Shown in pieces: positions 44,201 to 52,008 of a DNA stretch of 64,000 nucleotides (position 1 is the stretch's first letter; every line of letters begins with the position of its first letter). The stretch lies in contig NC_134429.1 in the NCBI RefSeq assembly GCF_030867145.1, forward strand, positions 15,996,677 through 16,060,676, read 5' to 3'. The notes beneath the pieces are model-generated. The model saw nothing but the letters and a program-made list of their open reading frames with translations. It ran no database searches and was not told the DNA's origin. The position numbers and the translations under genes are program-made. This DNA is from Opisthocomus hoazin. Its lineage: Eukaryota; Chordata; Aves; Opisthocomiformes; Opisthocomidae.

Positions 44201-45228
44201 TCCCTAGCTCCATCCCAGGCCTCATCCCTGTGCCCTGAGCCTTGACCTGGGACTTGTCCCTGTGTCCTGCCCTGTCCCTGCATCCCGAGCTGCACCTCGG
44301 GTTTTGTCCTCATCTCTCAGCCCTTGCCCTGGGCCTGTCCCTGTGTCCTAGGCATGGGACTGCCTCCTGGGCCTTGTCCTGGGCCTCCTCCCTGTGCCCT
44401 GAGCCTTCTCCTGGGCCTGTTCTGGCCTCCTGCACCTCATCCTGGGCCTCCTCCGTGCACCCTGAATGTTCTCCTGGGGCCTGTCCCTGCCACTTGCCCT
44501 GTCCCAGGCCTGTTCCTGCCCTCTGTGCCTCCTCCCTGTGCACTGAGCCTTCTCCTGGGCCTGTTCCGGCCTCCTGCGCCTCATCCTGGGCCTGTTCTGT
44601 GTTCCCTGAGCCTTTTCCTGGGGCCCGTCCCTGCCCCCTGGGCCTCCTCCCTGTGCCCTGAGCCTTCTCCTGGGCCTCTTTCTGCCTTCTGCACCTCATC
44701 CTGGACATGTTACAACCTGCTGCGCCTCATCCTGGGCCTCCTCCGTGTTCCCTGAGCCTTCTCCTGGGGCCTGTCCCTGCCACTTGCCCTGTCCCAGGCC
44801 TGTCCCTGCCCCCTGGGCCTCTTCCTTGTGCCCTGAGCCTTCTCCTGGGCCTGTTCCGGCCTCCTGCGCCTCATCCTGGGCCTCCTCCGTGTGCTGAGCC
44901 CTGTCCCGGGCCTGCTCCTGACCCCGGCCCTCGCCCTGGGCCTGCTCCTGCCTCCTGGGCCTTCTCCCTGAGCCTTATCCCGGGCTTTCTCCCTGCCCCG
45001 GGCCCTCCCCTGCCTCCTGAGCCTCTCCCGGGCCTGCCCCGGCCCTCACCAGTAGTAGGTGAGGCGGCAGCGGCCGCAGCGCACCCGCCCCGCCGCCCCG
45101 CACAGCTCGCACCGCCGCGGCCCCTCCAGCGTCCCCGCCGCGTTGCCGAGGCGACGCTTCCGGTAAGGGGCGGGGCGAAGGGGGTGGGAAACACTGCCAC
45201 TTCCGGCGGAAGGGGCGGGGCGAGGCAT
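32161..45228 (-). CDS. ZMYND12: ZMYND12, MYND zinc finger/TPR protein (8 coding exons)
   Basis: Axoneme- and sperm-flagellum-associated protein in mammals. Minus-strand exons in order: 45050-45228, 43546-43687, 38805-38976, 37687-37856, 36195-36317, 35227-35347, 33406-33551 and 32161-32280. They join in phase to 1,173 nt, 390 aa if the first ATG is used (human about 365). The MYND ligands are all present: C40-x2-C43, C51-x2-C54, C60-x3-H64, H73-x3-C77, spanning the exon 1/2 junction. The rest is helical TPR-like sequence with [28 protein letters not shown] and MLYYLAL blocks matching the mammalian protein. The N-terminus is uncertain: about 24 residues longer than expected and encoded by promoter-like sequence. 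Head to head with PPCS, tail to tail with SLC2A1. Confidence 0.95.
32281..33405 (-). other. ZMYND12: ZMYND12 intron 7
   Basis: About 1.1 kb of unique sequence; no repeat or embedded gene seen. Confidence 0.7.
33406..33551 (-). CDS. ZMYND12: ZMYND12 exon 7
   Basis: 146 nt, encodes [20 protein letters not shown] and [14 protein letters not shown]. Acceptor CTTGCTGCAG, donor GTACGC. Confidence 0.95.
33552..34440 (-). other. ZMYND12: ZMYND12 intron 6, unique part
   Basis: About 0.9 kb unique sequence between exon 7 and the CR1 copy in the same intron; no further feature. Confidence 0.6.
34441..35172 (+). mobile_element. CR1 LINE 3' fragment, antisense in ZMYND12 intron 6
   Basis: Sense-strand CR1 text ([19 protein letters not shown], then the block ending in LDGALSTL) followed by a tail of three ATTCTATG words at about 35150-35172. 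Stops and frameshifts break the frame, for example a TGA near 34737. The left boundary is approximate. It ends about 53 nt from the exon 6 splice donor. Confidence 0.92.
35227..35347 (-). CDS. ZMYND12: ZMYND12 exon 6
   Basis: 121 nt. Begins [20 protein letters not shown], matching the mammalian VSEIWHAYL segment. Ends in phase 1. Acceptor TTCCTGATAG, donor GTAAGC. Confidence 0.93.
35348..36194 (-). other. ZMYND12: ZMYND12 intron 5
   Basis: About 0.85 kb of unique sequence; nothing recognised. Confidence 0.7.
36195..36317 (-). CDS. ZMYND12: ZMYND12 exon 5
   Basis: 41 codons: [20 protein letters not shown] then a TPR-like helix ending LYTE. The donor is GTTGGT, which departs from consensus at +3 and +4. 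Confidence 0.95.
36318..37686 (-). other. ZMYND12: ZMYND12 intron 4
   Basis: About 1.4 kb, GC-rich around 36,530-36,780, otherwise unique. No repeat or embedded gene recognised. Confidence 0.65.
37687..37856 (-). CDS. ZMYND12: ZMYND12 exon 4
   Basis: 170 nt. Encodes [19 protein letters not shown], then the segment [20 protein letters not shown] and HLAND. Acceptor CTCGTTTCAG, donor GTAAGC. Confidence 0.95.
37857..38804 (-). other. ZMYND12: ZMYND12 intron 3
   Basis: About 0.95 kb of unique sequence; nothing recognised. Confidence 0.7.
38805..38976 (-). CDS. ZMYND12: ZMYND12 exon 3
   Basis: 172 nt. Begins [20 protein letters not shown] and contains [11 protein letters not shown] and [13 protein letters not shown]. 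Acceptor TGTTTCCCCGCAG, donor GTGAGC. Confidence 0.96.
38977..43545 (-). other. ZMYND12: ZMYND12 intron 2
   Basis: About 4.6 kb with no CR1 or tandem array recognised. Many short open frames, none with splice context or similarity. Confidence 0.65.
43546..43687 (-). CDS. ZMYND12: ZMYND12 exon 2
   Basis: 142 nt. Completes the MYND finger: [20 protein letters not shown] then IPIRTPLPF and [15 protein letters not shown]. The first base completes the split Cys60 codon (TG|T). Acceptor TTATTTTGTTAG, donor GTATGT. Confidence 0.95.
44175..45038. repeat. CCTGGGCCT minisatellite in ZMYND12 intron 1
   Basis: Imperfect array of CTGAGCCTTCTCCTGGGCCTG, GGCCTCCTGCGCCTCATCC and TGTCCCTGCC words with a step of about 20-30 bp. 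A higher-order copy of 290 bp is visible: CCACTTGCCCTGTCCCAGG at about 44490 and again at about 44780. It reaches within about 10-15 nt of the exon 1 donor. The flanking stretch 43688-44174 is unique. Confidence 0.9.
45050..45228 (-). CDS. ZMYND12: ZMYND12 exon 1 (start uncertain)
   Basis: Encodes the first half of the MYND finger ([20 protein letters not shown], then YY). The only in-frame ATG is at 45226-45228 and overlaps the PPCS start codon. Donor GTGAGG. The codons between this ATG and the finger overlay GC boxes, ETS sites and an X-box, so the true start may be downstream and possibly non-AUG. Confidence 0.75.
45140..45226. promoter_or_regulatory. Bidirectional ZMYND12/PPCS promoter core
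   Basis: Two GGGGCGGGG boxes (45167-45175 and 45212-45220), CTTCCGG at 45157-45163, ACTTCCGG at 45199-45206 followed by an inverted CGGAAG at 45207-45212, and no TATA box. The density of GC boxes and ETS sites between two divergent genes is the typical architecture of housekeeping bidirectional promoters. Confidence 0.8.
45142..45155. promoter_or_regulatory. RFX X-box-like motif
   Basis: GTTGCCGAGGCGAC: a perfect GTTGCC half, 2-nt spacer, and a GGCGAC half with one mismatch to the GGCAAC consensus. RFX factors bind such imperfect palindromes in promoters of ciliary genes, which suits ZMYND12. Confidence 0.6.
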
Positions 45229-45707
45229 GGCGGAGGGCGGCGGGGAGGCGGAGGCGGTGGAGGCTCGCGTGCGGGCCTGGGCGGCGGGGCAGGCGGCGCG
45301 CGGGCGGCGCGTGGCGCTGGTGACGTCGGGGGGGACGCAGGTGCCGCTGGAGGCGCGCGCTGTCCGCTTCCTGGAGAACTTCAGCAGCGGGCGGCGCGGG
45401 GCCGCCTCGGCCGAGCGGCTGGTGGGGGCCGGCTACGGCGTCTGCTTCCTGCACCGGGCCCGCTCCGCCTTCCCCTGGGCCAGGGCCCTCCCGCCGCACG
45501 GGCCCGCCCTGCTCGACGCCCTCCGCCTCACCCCCGGGCCGCCGCCCGGCGTGGCCGCCGACCCCGCCGCTCTCCCCGCCCTTCTGCCCGCCCTCCGCGA
45601 CTACCGGCGGGCGACCGAGGACGGGGCGCTGCTGGCCGTCGAGTTCACCGGGCTGGCCGAGTACCTGGCGCTGCTGCGAGCCGCCGCCCGCGCCCTGGCG
45701 CCCTTCG
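45227..45707 (+). CDS. PPCS: PPCS exon 1
   Basis: 160 codons plus one base. Nucleotide-binding Rossmann-like N-terminal half with the TSGGT and FSSGRRG motifs. Donor GTAACG. Confidence 0.96.
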
Positions 45708-48700
45708 GTAACGGCGGGGGGAGCGGCGGGACGGGGCGGGGTGGCCCCTGGGCCCGGGCGGGAGGGGACGTGGTGGCCTCGGGGACCGTGGTGCCCAGGT
45801 GTGAGGGGACAGGGTGGCCCCAGGGCCCAGGTGTGAGGGGACAAGGTGGCCCCGGGGACTGTGGAGCTCGGGCATGAGGGGACGGGGCAGTCCCAGGGAC
45901 TATGGGCCCCCAAGCGTGAGGGGACAAGATGGCCTTAGGGCTCAGGTGTGAGGGGACAAGGTGGCCCCAGAGACTGTGGGGCCCTGGCGTGAGGGGACAA
46001 GGTGGCCCCGGGGACCGTGGGGCTCTGGCATGAGGAGACAGGGCAGTCCCAGGGACTGTGGGCCCCCAGGCATGAGGGGACAAGGTGGCCCCAGGGTTCA
46101 GGTATGAGGGGACAAGGTGGCCCCGGGGACCGTGGGGCCCAGGTGTGAGGGAGCAGGGTGGCCCCAGGGATCGGGCGTGAGGGGACACAGTGGCCGCAGT
46201 GACTGGGGGGCCCAGGCGTGAGGGGACAGGGTGGCCCCAGGACTGTGGGGCTCTGGTGTGAGGGGACAGGGCAGTCCCAGGGACTGTGGGGCCCCAGTGT
46301 GAGGGGACAAGGTGGCCCCAGTGTCTGAGGGGGCCCAGGAGTGAAGGGACAAGGTGGCCTCAGGGACCATGGGTCTCAGGCATGAGGGGACAAAGGGGCC
46401 CATGGGGGCTCCAGCACCCCAGCAGGAGAGTCAGGGTCGTCTGGGGGGGCTCGATGTGAGGGGATGAGGTGGCCGTGGTGGGTGACAGCGTGTCTGAGGG
46501 GACCCCAGCGTGGGGGCTGAGCGCTGTCCTGCTCGGGACAGTGCCGGTAGGTGATGGGGGGGGTCTCTGGGGGGGACCCTGGGCTCCCCTGGTTGGTGGG
46601 GGGGTCCCCGACCAGCTCTGGTCCATCCCTGGGGTGAGAGGGCCAGGCCGGCGGCAGTGGGTGACTGCAGTTGTGTCTCTTGCAGGCTCCAGCGTCATGT
46701 TTTACCTGGCAGCCGCCGTGTCGGATTTCTACATCCCCGCCTCGGAGATGCCCGAGCACAAGATCCAGTCCTCGGAGGGGCCTCTGCAGGTGAGGCACCC
46801 CTGGGCCTGGACCCCCTCCACTGCCCCCTTCTCCCCTCCGACCGCCTGGCTGTCCCAGCGTCCTGCCGGGGTCACAGCTGTCTGGGGACTGGCTGTGATC
46901 AAGACCTGGGAAAGGCTGCAAAGCAGTGGCTCGCTGGCCGAAAAGGCGTGCGTTTTCACAGAATCACAGAATGGTCGAGGTTGGCAGGGCCCTCTGTGGG
47001 TCACCCAGCCCAACCCCCTGCCCAAGCAGGGTCATCCAGAGCAGGCTGCACAGCACCGCGTCCAGGCAGGTCTTGAATATCTCCAGAGAAGGAGACTCCA
47101 CAGCCTCCCTGGGCAGCCTGGGCCAGGGCTCCATCACCCTTGGAGGGAAGAAGTTCTTCCTCATGTTCAGACGGAACTTCCTCTGCTTCAGTTTGTGCCC
47201 GTTGCCCCTTGTCCTGTCACTGGGCACCACTGGAAAGAGTCTGGCCCCGTCCTCCTGACCCCCACCCCGCAGATATTTCGAGGCATTTCTAAGGTCCCCT
47301 CTCAGCCTTCTCTTCTCCAGGCTGAACAAGCCCAGCTCCCTCAGCCTCTCTCCTAGGAGAGATGCTCCAGTCCCCTCCTCATCCTTGTAGCCCTCCACTG
47401 GACTCTCTCCAGTAGCTCCTCATCTTTCTTGACCTGGGGAGCCCAGCACTGGACACAGCACTGCAGATGAGGCCTCATCAGGGCAGAGCAGAGGGGGAGG
47501 AGAACCTCCCTCAACCTGCTGGCCACACTCCTAATGCACCCCAGGATCCCACTGGCCTTCTTGGCAGCCAGGGCACGCTGCTGGCTCATGGTCAACCTGT
47601 TGTCCAGCAGGACACCCAGGTCCCTCTCCACAGAGCTGCTCTCCAGCAGGTCAGCCCCAGCCTGTACTGGTGTCTGGGGTTGTTCCTCCCCAGGTGCAGG
47701 ACCCTGCCCTTGCCCTTGTTGAACCTCATCAGGTTCCTCTCTGCCCAACTTTCCAGCCCGTCCAGGTCACGCTGAATGGCAGCGCAGCCTGCTGGTGTAT
47801 CCACCACTCCTCACAGTTTGGTGTCATTAGCAAACTTGCTGAGGGTACACTTTAACTCTTCATCCAGGTCATTGATGAAGAAGTTAAACAAGACTGGGCC
47901 CAGTACTGACCCCTGGGGGACTCCACTAGGTACCGGTCTCCAACCAGACTCCGTGTCTTCTTTTCTGATAACGTTCTTTTCGCTGGGAACGGGAGGATGA
48001 ATTTCCACAGGAGCAGACTCCCGTGGAAATGCCCCTTTAAAGCTGTCTATGCTGACAGCATGGAGATGAGTAGACAGTGGGTCTCAGCTGAGGAATAGTA
48101 CACTGGAGTACGCGTGTTGCCTTCTTAACGCTGACAGCAGCCCAAAGACGTAGCGCGTGCCTCATAGCCAGGTCCCTTTCAGCTGTGGGAGCAGGTGGAT
48201 CTGGAGCTCTCTATATAGCAAATACCAATTTTATTTAGTTTAGTCAGCTTTTAACAAGTTGCTGGGCTTAATTCTTTATCCTTAGCGTAGGAAAAAGGAG
48301 ACCCTGCCCGATTCCCAGTGGCAGGCCCAGAGGTTAAGAAGCTGGAGGACAGACTCCTGCTTTTTTTCCCCGTGCTTTGGCTGTTTATGCTTCACGTGCC
48401 CTAAAGAGCTGATAGAAAGAAGGATTAAGAGTGGACAGAGTGTCTGGATTTTGAAGAGCTGAAGACTCAGACCTCTGCAGTTGTAATTCTTTTTTTATCT
48501 TCCTCTGCTTATGTTTATATTCCCAGACTGGGTTTTAGCTCTTAAATAACAAAATGTTTGTGCAGTTACTGTGGACCTGCTGCATTGCTTAAGAAAACCT
48601 TATTGTTAATACCAGACTGATAATTCACCTTGAAATATCACTGAAATTATCACTGATAATTTCACAGTGCATGCCAGTGACGTTTTAACTTTGTTTGGTG

Positions 48701-49177
48701 AGATCTGACCAAACAGTGCCATGGAAAACTTCCCGGTGTCAACATAATATGAAGTGAAGGTGGAATTTCCCAAGCACCAACCCCCCATCTCTTAGTAAAA
48801 TGGATTGTAATGTTTTTACTGAAACTTTTCTCTGCTGTCTTTCCCTCGTGTAGATCACAATGAAGATGGTGCCAAAAATGCTATCTCCTCTCGTCAAAGA
48901 ATGGGCCCCGGAGGCTTTTGTTATTTCCTTTAAACTGGAGACGGATCCCTTGATCTTAATTGATAAATCCCGGCAGGCTCTGGAGAAATACCGTCACCAG
49001 GTGGTGGTAGCGAATATCCTGGAGTCCCGGCGAACCTCTGTTATTATTGTAACCAAAGACTCACAGACTCCGTTATCTCTTTCCGCTGAGGAAATAGCGC
49101 AAGGCGTGGAAATAGAGGAAAAGATAGTGAGCTATCTGCAGGGCCAACACACTGCATTTATAGAGAAGAAAGCCTGA
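45227..49177 (+). CDS. PPCS: PPCS, phosphopantothenoylcysteine synthetase (3 exons)
   Basis: Cytosolic ligase of coenzyme A synthesis: joins cysteine to 4'-phosphopantothenate using a nucleotide triphosphate (ATP in the animal enzyme). Exons 45227-45707, 46686-46789 and 48854-49177 give 909 nt, 302 aa (human 311). Visible conserved elements: [10 protein letters not shown] at residues 33-42, NFSSGRRG at 51-58, the substrate-site AAAVSDFY at 169-176, EHKIQSS at 184-190, KMVPKML at 199-205, and FKLETDP near 221-227, then [10 protein letters not shown]. The start was chosen because it gives [10 protein letters not shown], similar to the human MAEMDPVAE start, and has G at -3 and +4. The N-terminal third is very GC-rich, the last exon is not. 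No frame damage. Confidence 0.97.
45740..46400. repeat. About 42-bp minisatellite in PPCS intron 1
   Basis: About 15 imperfect copies of a unit containing GTGAGGGGACAAGGTGGCCC, CAGGGACTGTGGGGCCC and AGGCGT. It starts about 30 nt after the exon 1 donor and fills most of the intron. The minus-strand frames of type [18 protein letters not shown] are repeat-derived. Confidence 0.93.
46401..46685 (+). other. PPCS: PPCS intron 1, unique right part
   Basis: G-rich unique sequence leading to the acceptor GTGTCTCTTGCAG. Confidence 0.6.
46686..46789 (+). CDS. PPCS: PPCS exon 2
   Basis: 104 nt. [20 protein letters not shown], then [14 protein letters not shown]. Acceptor CTCTTGCAG, donor GTGAGG. Confidence 0.97.
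46955..47950 (-). mobile_element. CR1 LINE fragment in PPCS intron 2, antisense
   Basis: About 1 kb. The minus strand reads CR1 ORF2 from [18 protein letters not shown] through FANDTKL to the C-terminal [20 protein letters not shown] block. The catalytic FADD box is FAND, and frameshifts divide the frame into several pieces, so the copy is dead. It is of the same subfamily as the copy at 62,192. Confidence 0.93.
47951..48853 (+). other. PPCS: PPCS intron 2, unique right part
   Basis: AT-richer unique sequence; no feature beyond the acceptor CCCTCGTGTAG at 48853. Confidence 0.65.
48854..49177 (+). CDS. PPCS: PPCS exon 3 with stop
   Basis: 107 codons plus [48 protein letters not shown], ending AFIEKKA. 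Confidence 0.97.
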   Translation: MTMKMVPKMLSPLVKEWAPEAFVISFKLETDPLILIDKSRQALEKYRHQVVVANILESRRTSVIIVTKDSQTPLSLSAEEIAQGVEIEEKIVSYLQGQHTAFIEKKA

Positions 49178-50184
49178 GACCGGCTCAGAACGAAACCGGT
49201 GAAATTGTACTAGAGAGGGAGTGGAGCTGGAGCGATTCTCTATCGCAGGTAAATAAATCAATCCTCAGCGGAACACGATGTGAAAGGCTGCCGTCCCAAA
49301 CCGTGTAACTTTTTTGCAGCTCAGTAATGGTTAGTGTTGCTTGCTTTGAAAAATACACTGAAGCGAACACATTCCAAAGGATGGTATTTGTTGTGGTGTC
49401 TGAAGAAGGAAGGGATGTATTGCTTTGTTTCTGTCCCATGGGCTGGGAGAGTCGGGAGGTGGCGAAATGGTATATATGGCTGTATATAAAAGATTTTCTT
49501 GAATCTGCCTCTTCAAAGTTTCTTTTTGAATTGTTGGACAGAAGGAATGGTGCTTTGCAGAAAATAAGACGTTCCGTATTTATGGCTGGAGTGGAGCGAC
49601 AGGGCTGGCAGTCGGCTGGTGTTGAAAGTGGACGGGGAAACCAGCGTGGCGAGAGACGGAGGAGAGACAAGGAGGTCGCGGCGGGCAGCACTGGAGAGCG
49701 CATCTGTTGCTGCAGGGGACCTGCGCATCAAGAACTCTGCTCAGAAACACGGTTCGACAAGTAGCTGCTGTAGCAGTGTCCCTAAAGCAGCTGTTTCACG
49801 AAGTTTTTCCTTCCATCTTGGGTGTTGGTAGGTTGCTGAGGGGGACGAAGGCAAGGAGCCGTGTGGCATGGCGCGCAAGCTCGGGTCTCTGAGCGTGGCT
49901 TGGGGACGAGGGGTTGGGGAAAAGTGAGTGTGGGGAGGTGAAAGCCAGTGGGGTAGCAGTGGTCAGCCTGGGGTGGAGAACTGCCTCGTGGCTCTTCGGA
50001 TGGAGCTAGAACTGCGACTTTCCTGGCTTTCTGGAAATCCTCCTTCCATATGATTACCAACTTCTACGCATATATTCCTCACGCGTACAAGAAGCAAAGT
50101 GTGCAATTTTGTGGTAAAAAAACTTAACTTCAGCTCTGCCGCTGCCCATCGTGTGTCTGTTTACGTGCTTTCCTTGAAATAAAT
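49178..50184 (+). other. PPCS: PPCS 3'UTR and flank
   Basis: First poly(A) hexamer AATAAA at 49252-49257, only about 75 nt after the stop; a second AATAAA at 50178-50183 would give a UTR of about 1 kb. No other gene recognised. Confidence 0.55.
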
Positions 50185-50948
50185 TCCCTGGAAGTCTGTA
50201 AAGAAAGACAGTAACGCCCTAGGACGCAGTTCTTGCGCTTGAAGCCTCCGCAGAGGTGAGACTGTGCTCCAGTTAAGACCACCGAGCATTCAGGAAGGCA
50301 GCTGCTTTTGTGATGACACCGATCACCTGAAAATGAGGTAAAATGCGGAAAACAAACCCAGAAGAGCGAGCAAAGAGCATGAGGATGGGCCCAGCAGGGA
50401 GCACGGGGTGCTGACGGACTGTCGCAGTGTAGCAGCAGTGGGCTGGCAAAGACAATGGCAAACAAAAACCTGTGTAAACTGAACGCGCCCTCGCAGGACT
50501 GTTAGGACAAAAGGTGGGAGAAGTGCACCCAACACCGGCTGTGGAGTATTTGGGTCTTTCTCTGGAAGGTCATTGTGAAGGAGAGCAATAATCTCAATTT
50601 TCTGTGGAGAAGAAAGGCTGGGGCATTGTCTGCCTCGGAGCCGGCACTGTTCGACTCGCAGGAGCACAGCTGTGGGCTTCCCTGCCTGGTGTCCCCTCCT
50701 CGTTCTTCAGGAGGGTGGCAAGACCTGGGCTGGAGGGACTCCCAAGGCTCCAGCCAAGGCGCAGCCATCGCGGCATGGTGTTGGTCCCGTTTGGAGTGGG
50801 AGGCCGAATGCTCTCCTCGAGAGCTCCCATCCCACCAACACTTGAAGCGCTGGCGGTGCTCGCACATCAGCCCTTCTCTCCAGGGATGCCGGTGGTGGTT
50901 CTGTAAGTAGGAAGCGGCTCCTGCAGCTTCGGGACCATCTCTGCGTCA
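50185..50948. other. Intergenic, unique
   Basis: Unique sequence between the PPCS end and the CR1 copy; nothing recognised. Confidence 0.5.
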
Positions 50949-51447
50949 CTTACATCCAGCTCTGGAGCCCCCAACGTAAGAAGGACTTGGATGTGTTGGA
51001 GTGGGTCCAGAGGAGGCCACGGAGATGATCCGAGAGCTGGAGCACCTCTCCTACAAGGACAGGCTGAGGGAGTTGGGGCTGTTCAGCCTGGAGAAGAGAA
51101 GGCTCCGGGGTGACCTCAGAGCAGCTGCCAGTGCCTGAAGGGGCCGACAGGAAGGATGGAGAGGGGTTTTTCACAAGGGTGTGTAGTGATAGGACAAGGG
51201 GGAACAGCTGTAAACTAAAAGAGGGCAGATTTAGATATTAGGAAGAAATTCTTCCCCATGAGGGTGGTGAGGCCCTGGCCCAGGTTGCCCAGAGAAGCTG
51301 TGGCTGCCCCCTCCCTGGCAGGGTTCAGGACCAGGCTGGATGGGGCTCTGAGCACCCTGGTCTGGTGGAAGATGCCCCTGCTCACGGCAGGGGAGTTGGA
51401 ACCAGATAATCTTTAAGGTCCCTTCCAACCCAGACCATTCCATGATG
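50949..51447 (+). mobile_element. CR1 LINE 3' fragment between PPCS and CCDC30
   Basis: About 0.5 kb of CR1 ORF2 C-terminus plus 3' end, starting at CATCCAGCTCTGGAGCCCCC and ending at CCATTCCATGATG. Frame is broken (TGA near 51137). The ATTCTATG tail is nearly absent. Confidence 0.92.
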
Positions 51448-51836
51448 CTGGACTCTGCTTGGCCGGAGCTCCTCACTGCAGCGTCCTTCATGTCTCACTC
51501 AGTTCCTTTCTCCACCATCCTCTTGCCCTGGTGAGGCCGCTCCGCAGGCCAAAGCCTGCTTTCCCTGGTGGTTTCCCCACCTCGGTGTCTCGTCGTCACT
51601 CTGCTGTGGTGGGACCCGTTCATCTCCGGCGGCTTTGCACCAGCACCGGGGAGAACCTCCAGCCTGCTTTGCTCAGCGACTCGCAGCCAAGTGGAGGTGA
51701 TGCAGTCGGTCCCGGGACTGCGTGGTGGGCGCGGGTGAGGACGGGGGAGCCCCGAAGGCCACCGGTTTTGGGGCCGGGAGGGGGAACGTTGCTCCGTCCT
51801 CAGTGACCTGGAGGAGAGCTGGTGCTGTGGCTGCTG
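51448..51836. other. Intergenic, unique, upstream of CCDC30
   Basis: Unique sequence becoming CpG-rich to the right; no separate gene recognised. Confidence 0.5.
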
Positions 51837-51996
51837 CGATGGCTGCTCCCGCTGCAGTGCCGGGGCGGCGGCGTGGCTTCGGCGTGGGGGCGTGGCTTGG
51901 CCGGGGGGTGTGGCTTTCTCTCGCGGGGCGGGGCGCTGGTGCCCCCAGTTGCCAGGGCGGCGGGAGGCGGGGCCGCGCGGCCCGGGCCCGCGGCGC
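51837..51996 (+). promoter_or_regulatory. CCDC30: CCDC30 CpG-rich promoter/5'UTR
   Basis: CpG-rich, with GGGGCGTGGC and GGGTGTGGC (KLF-type) words, a GGGGCGGGGC box at 51924-51933 and GTTGCCAGGGCGGC at 51948-51961. The last is a full GTTGCC X-box half with a degenerate second half. No TATA box. Confidence 0.6.
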
Positions 51997-52008
51997 ATGG
52001 CTGCCCCG
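51997..52008 (+). CDS. CCDC30: CCDC30 exon 1, coding part
   Basis: Only MAAP is encoded before the donor GTGGGT; the following intron would be only 82 nt. Inferred from phase and splice signals. Confidence 0.65.
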
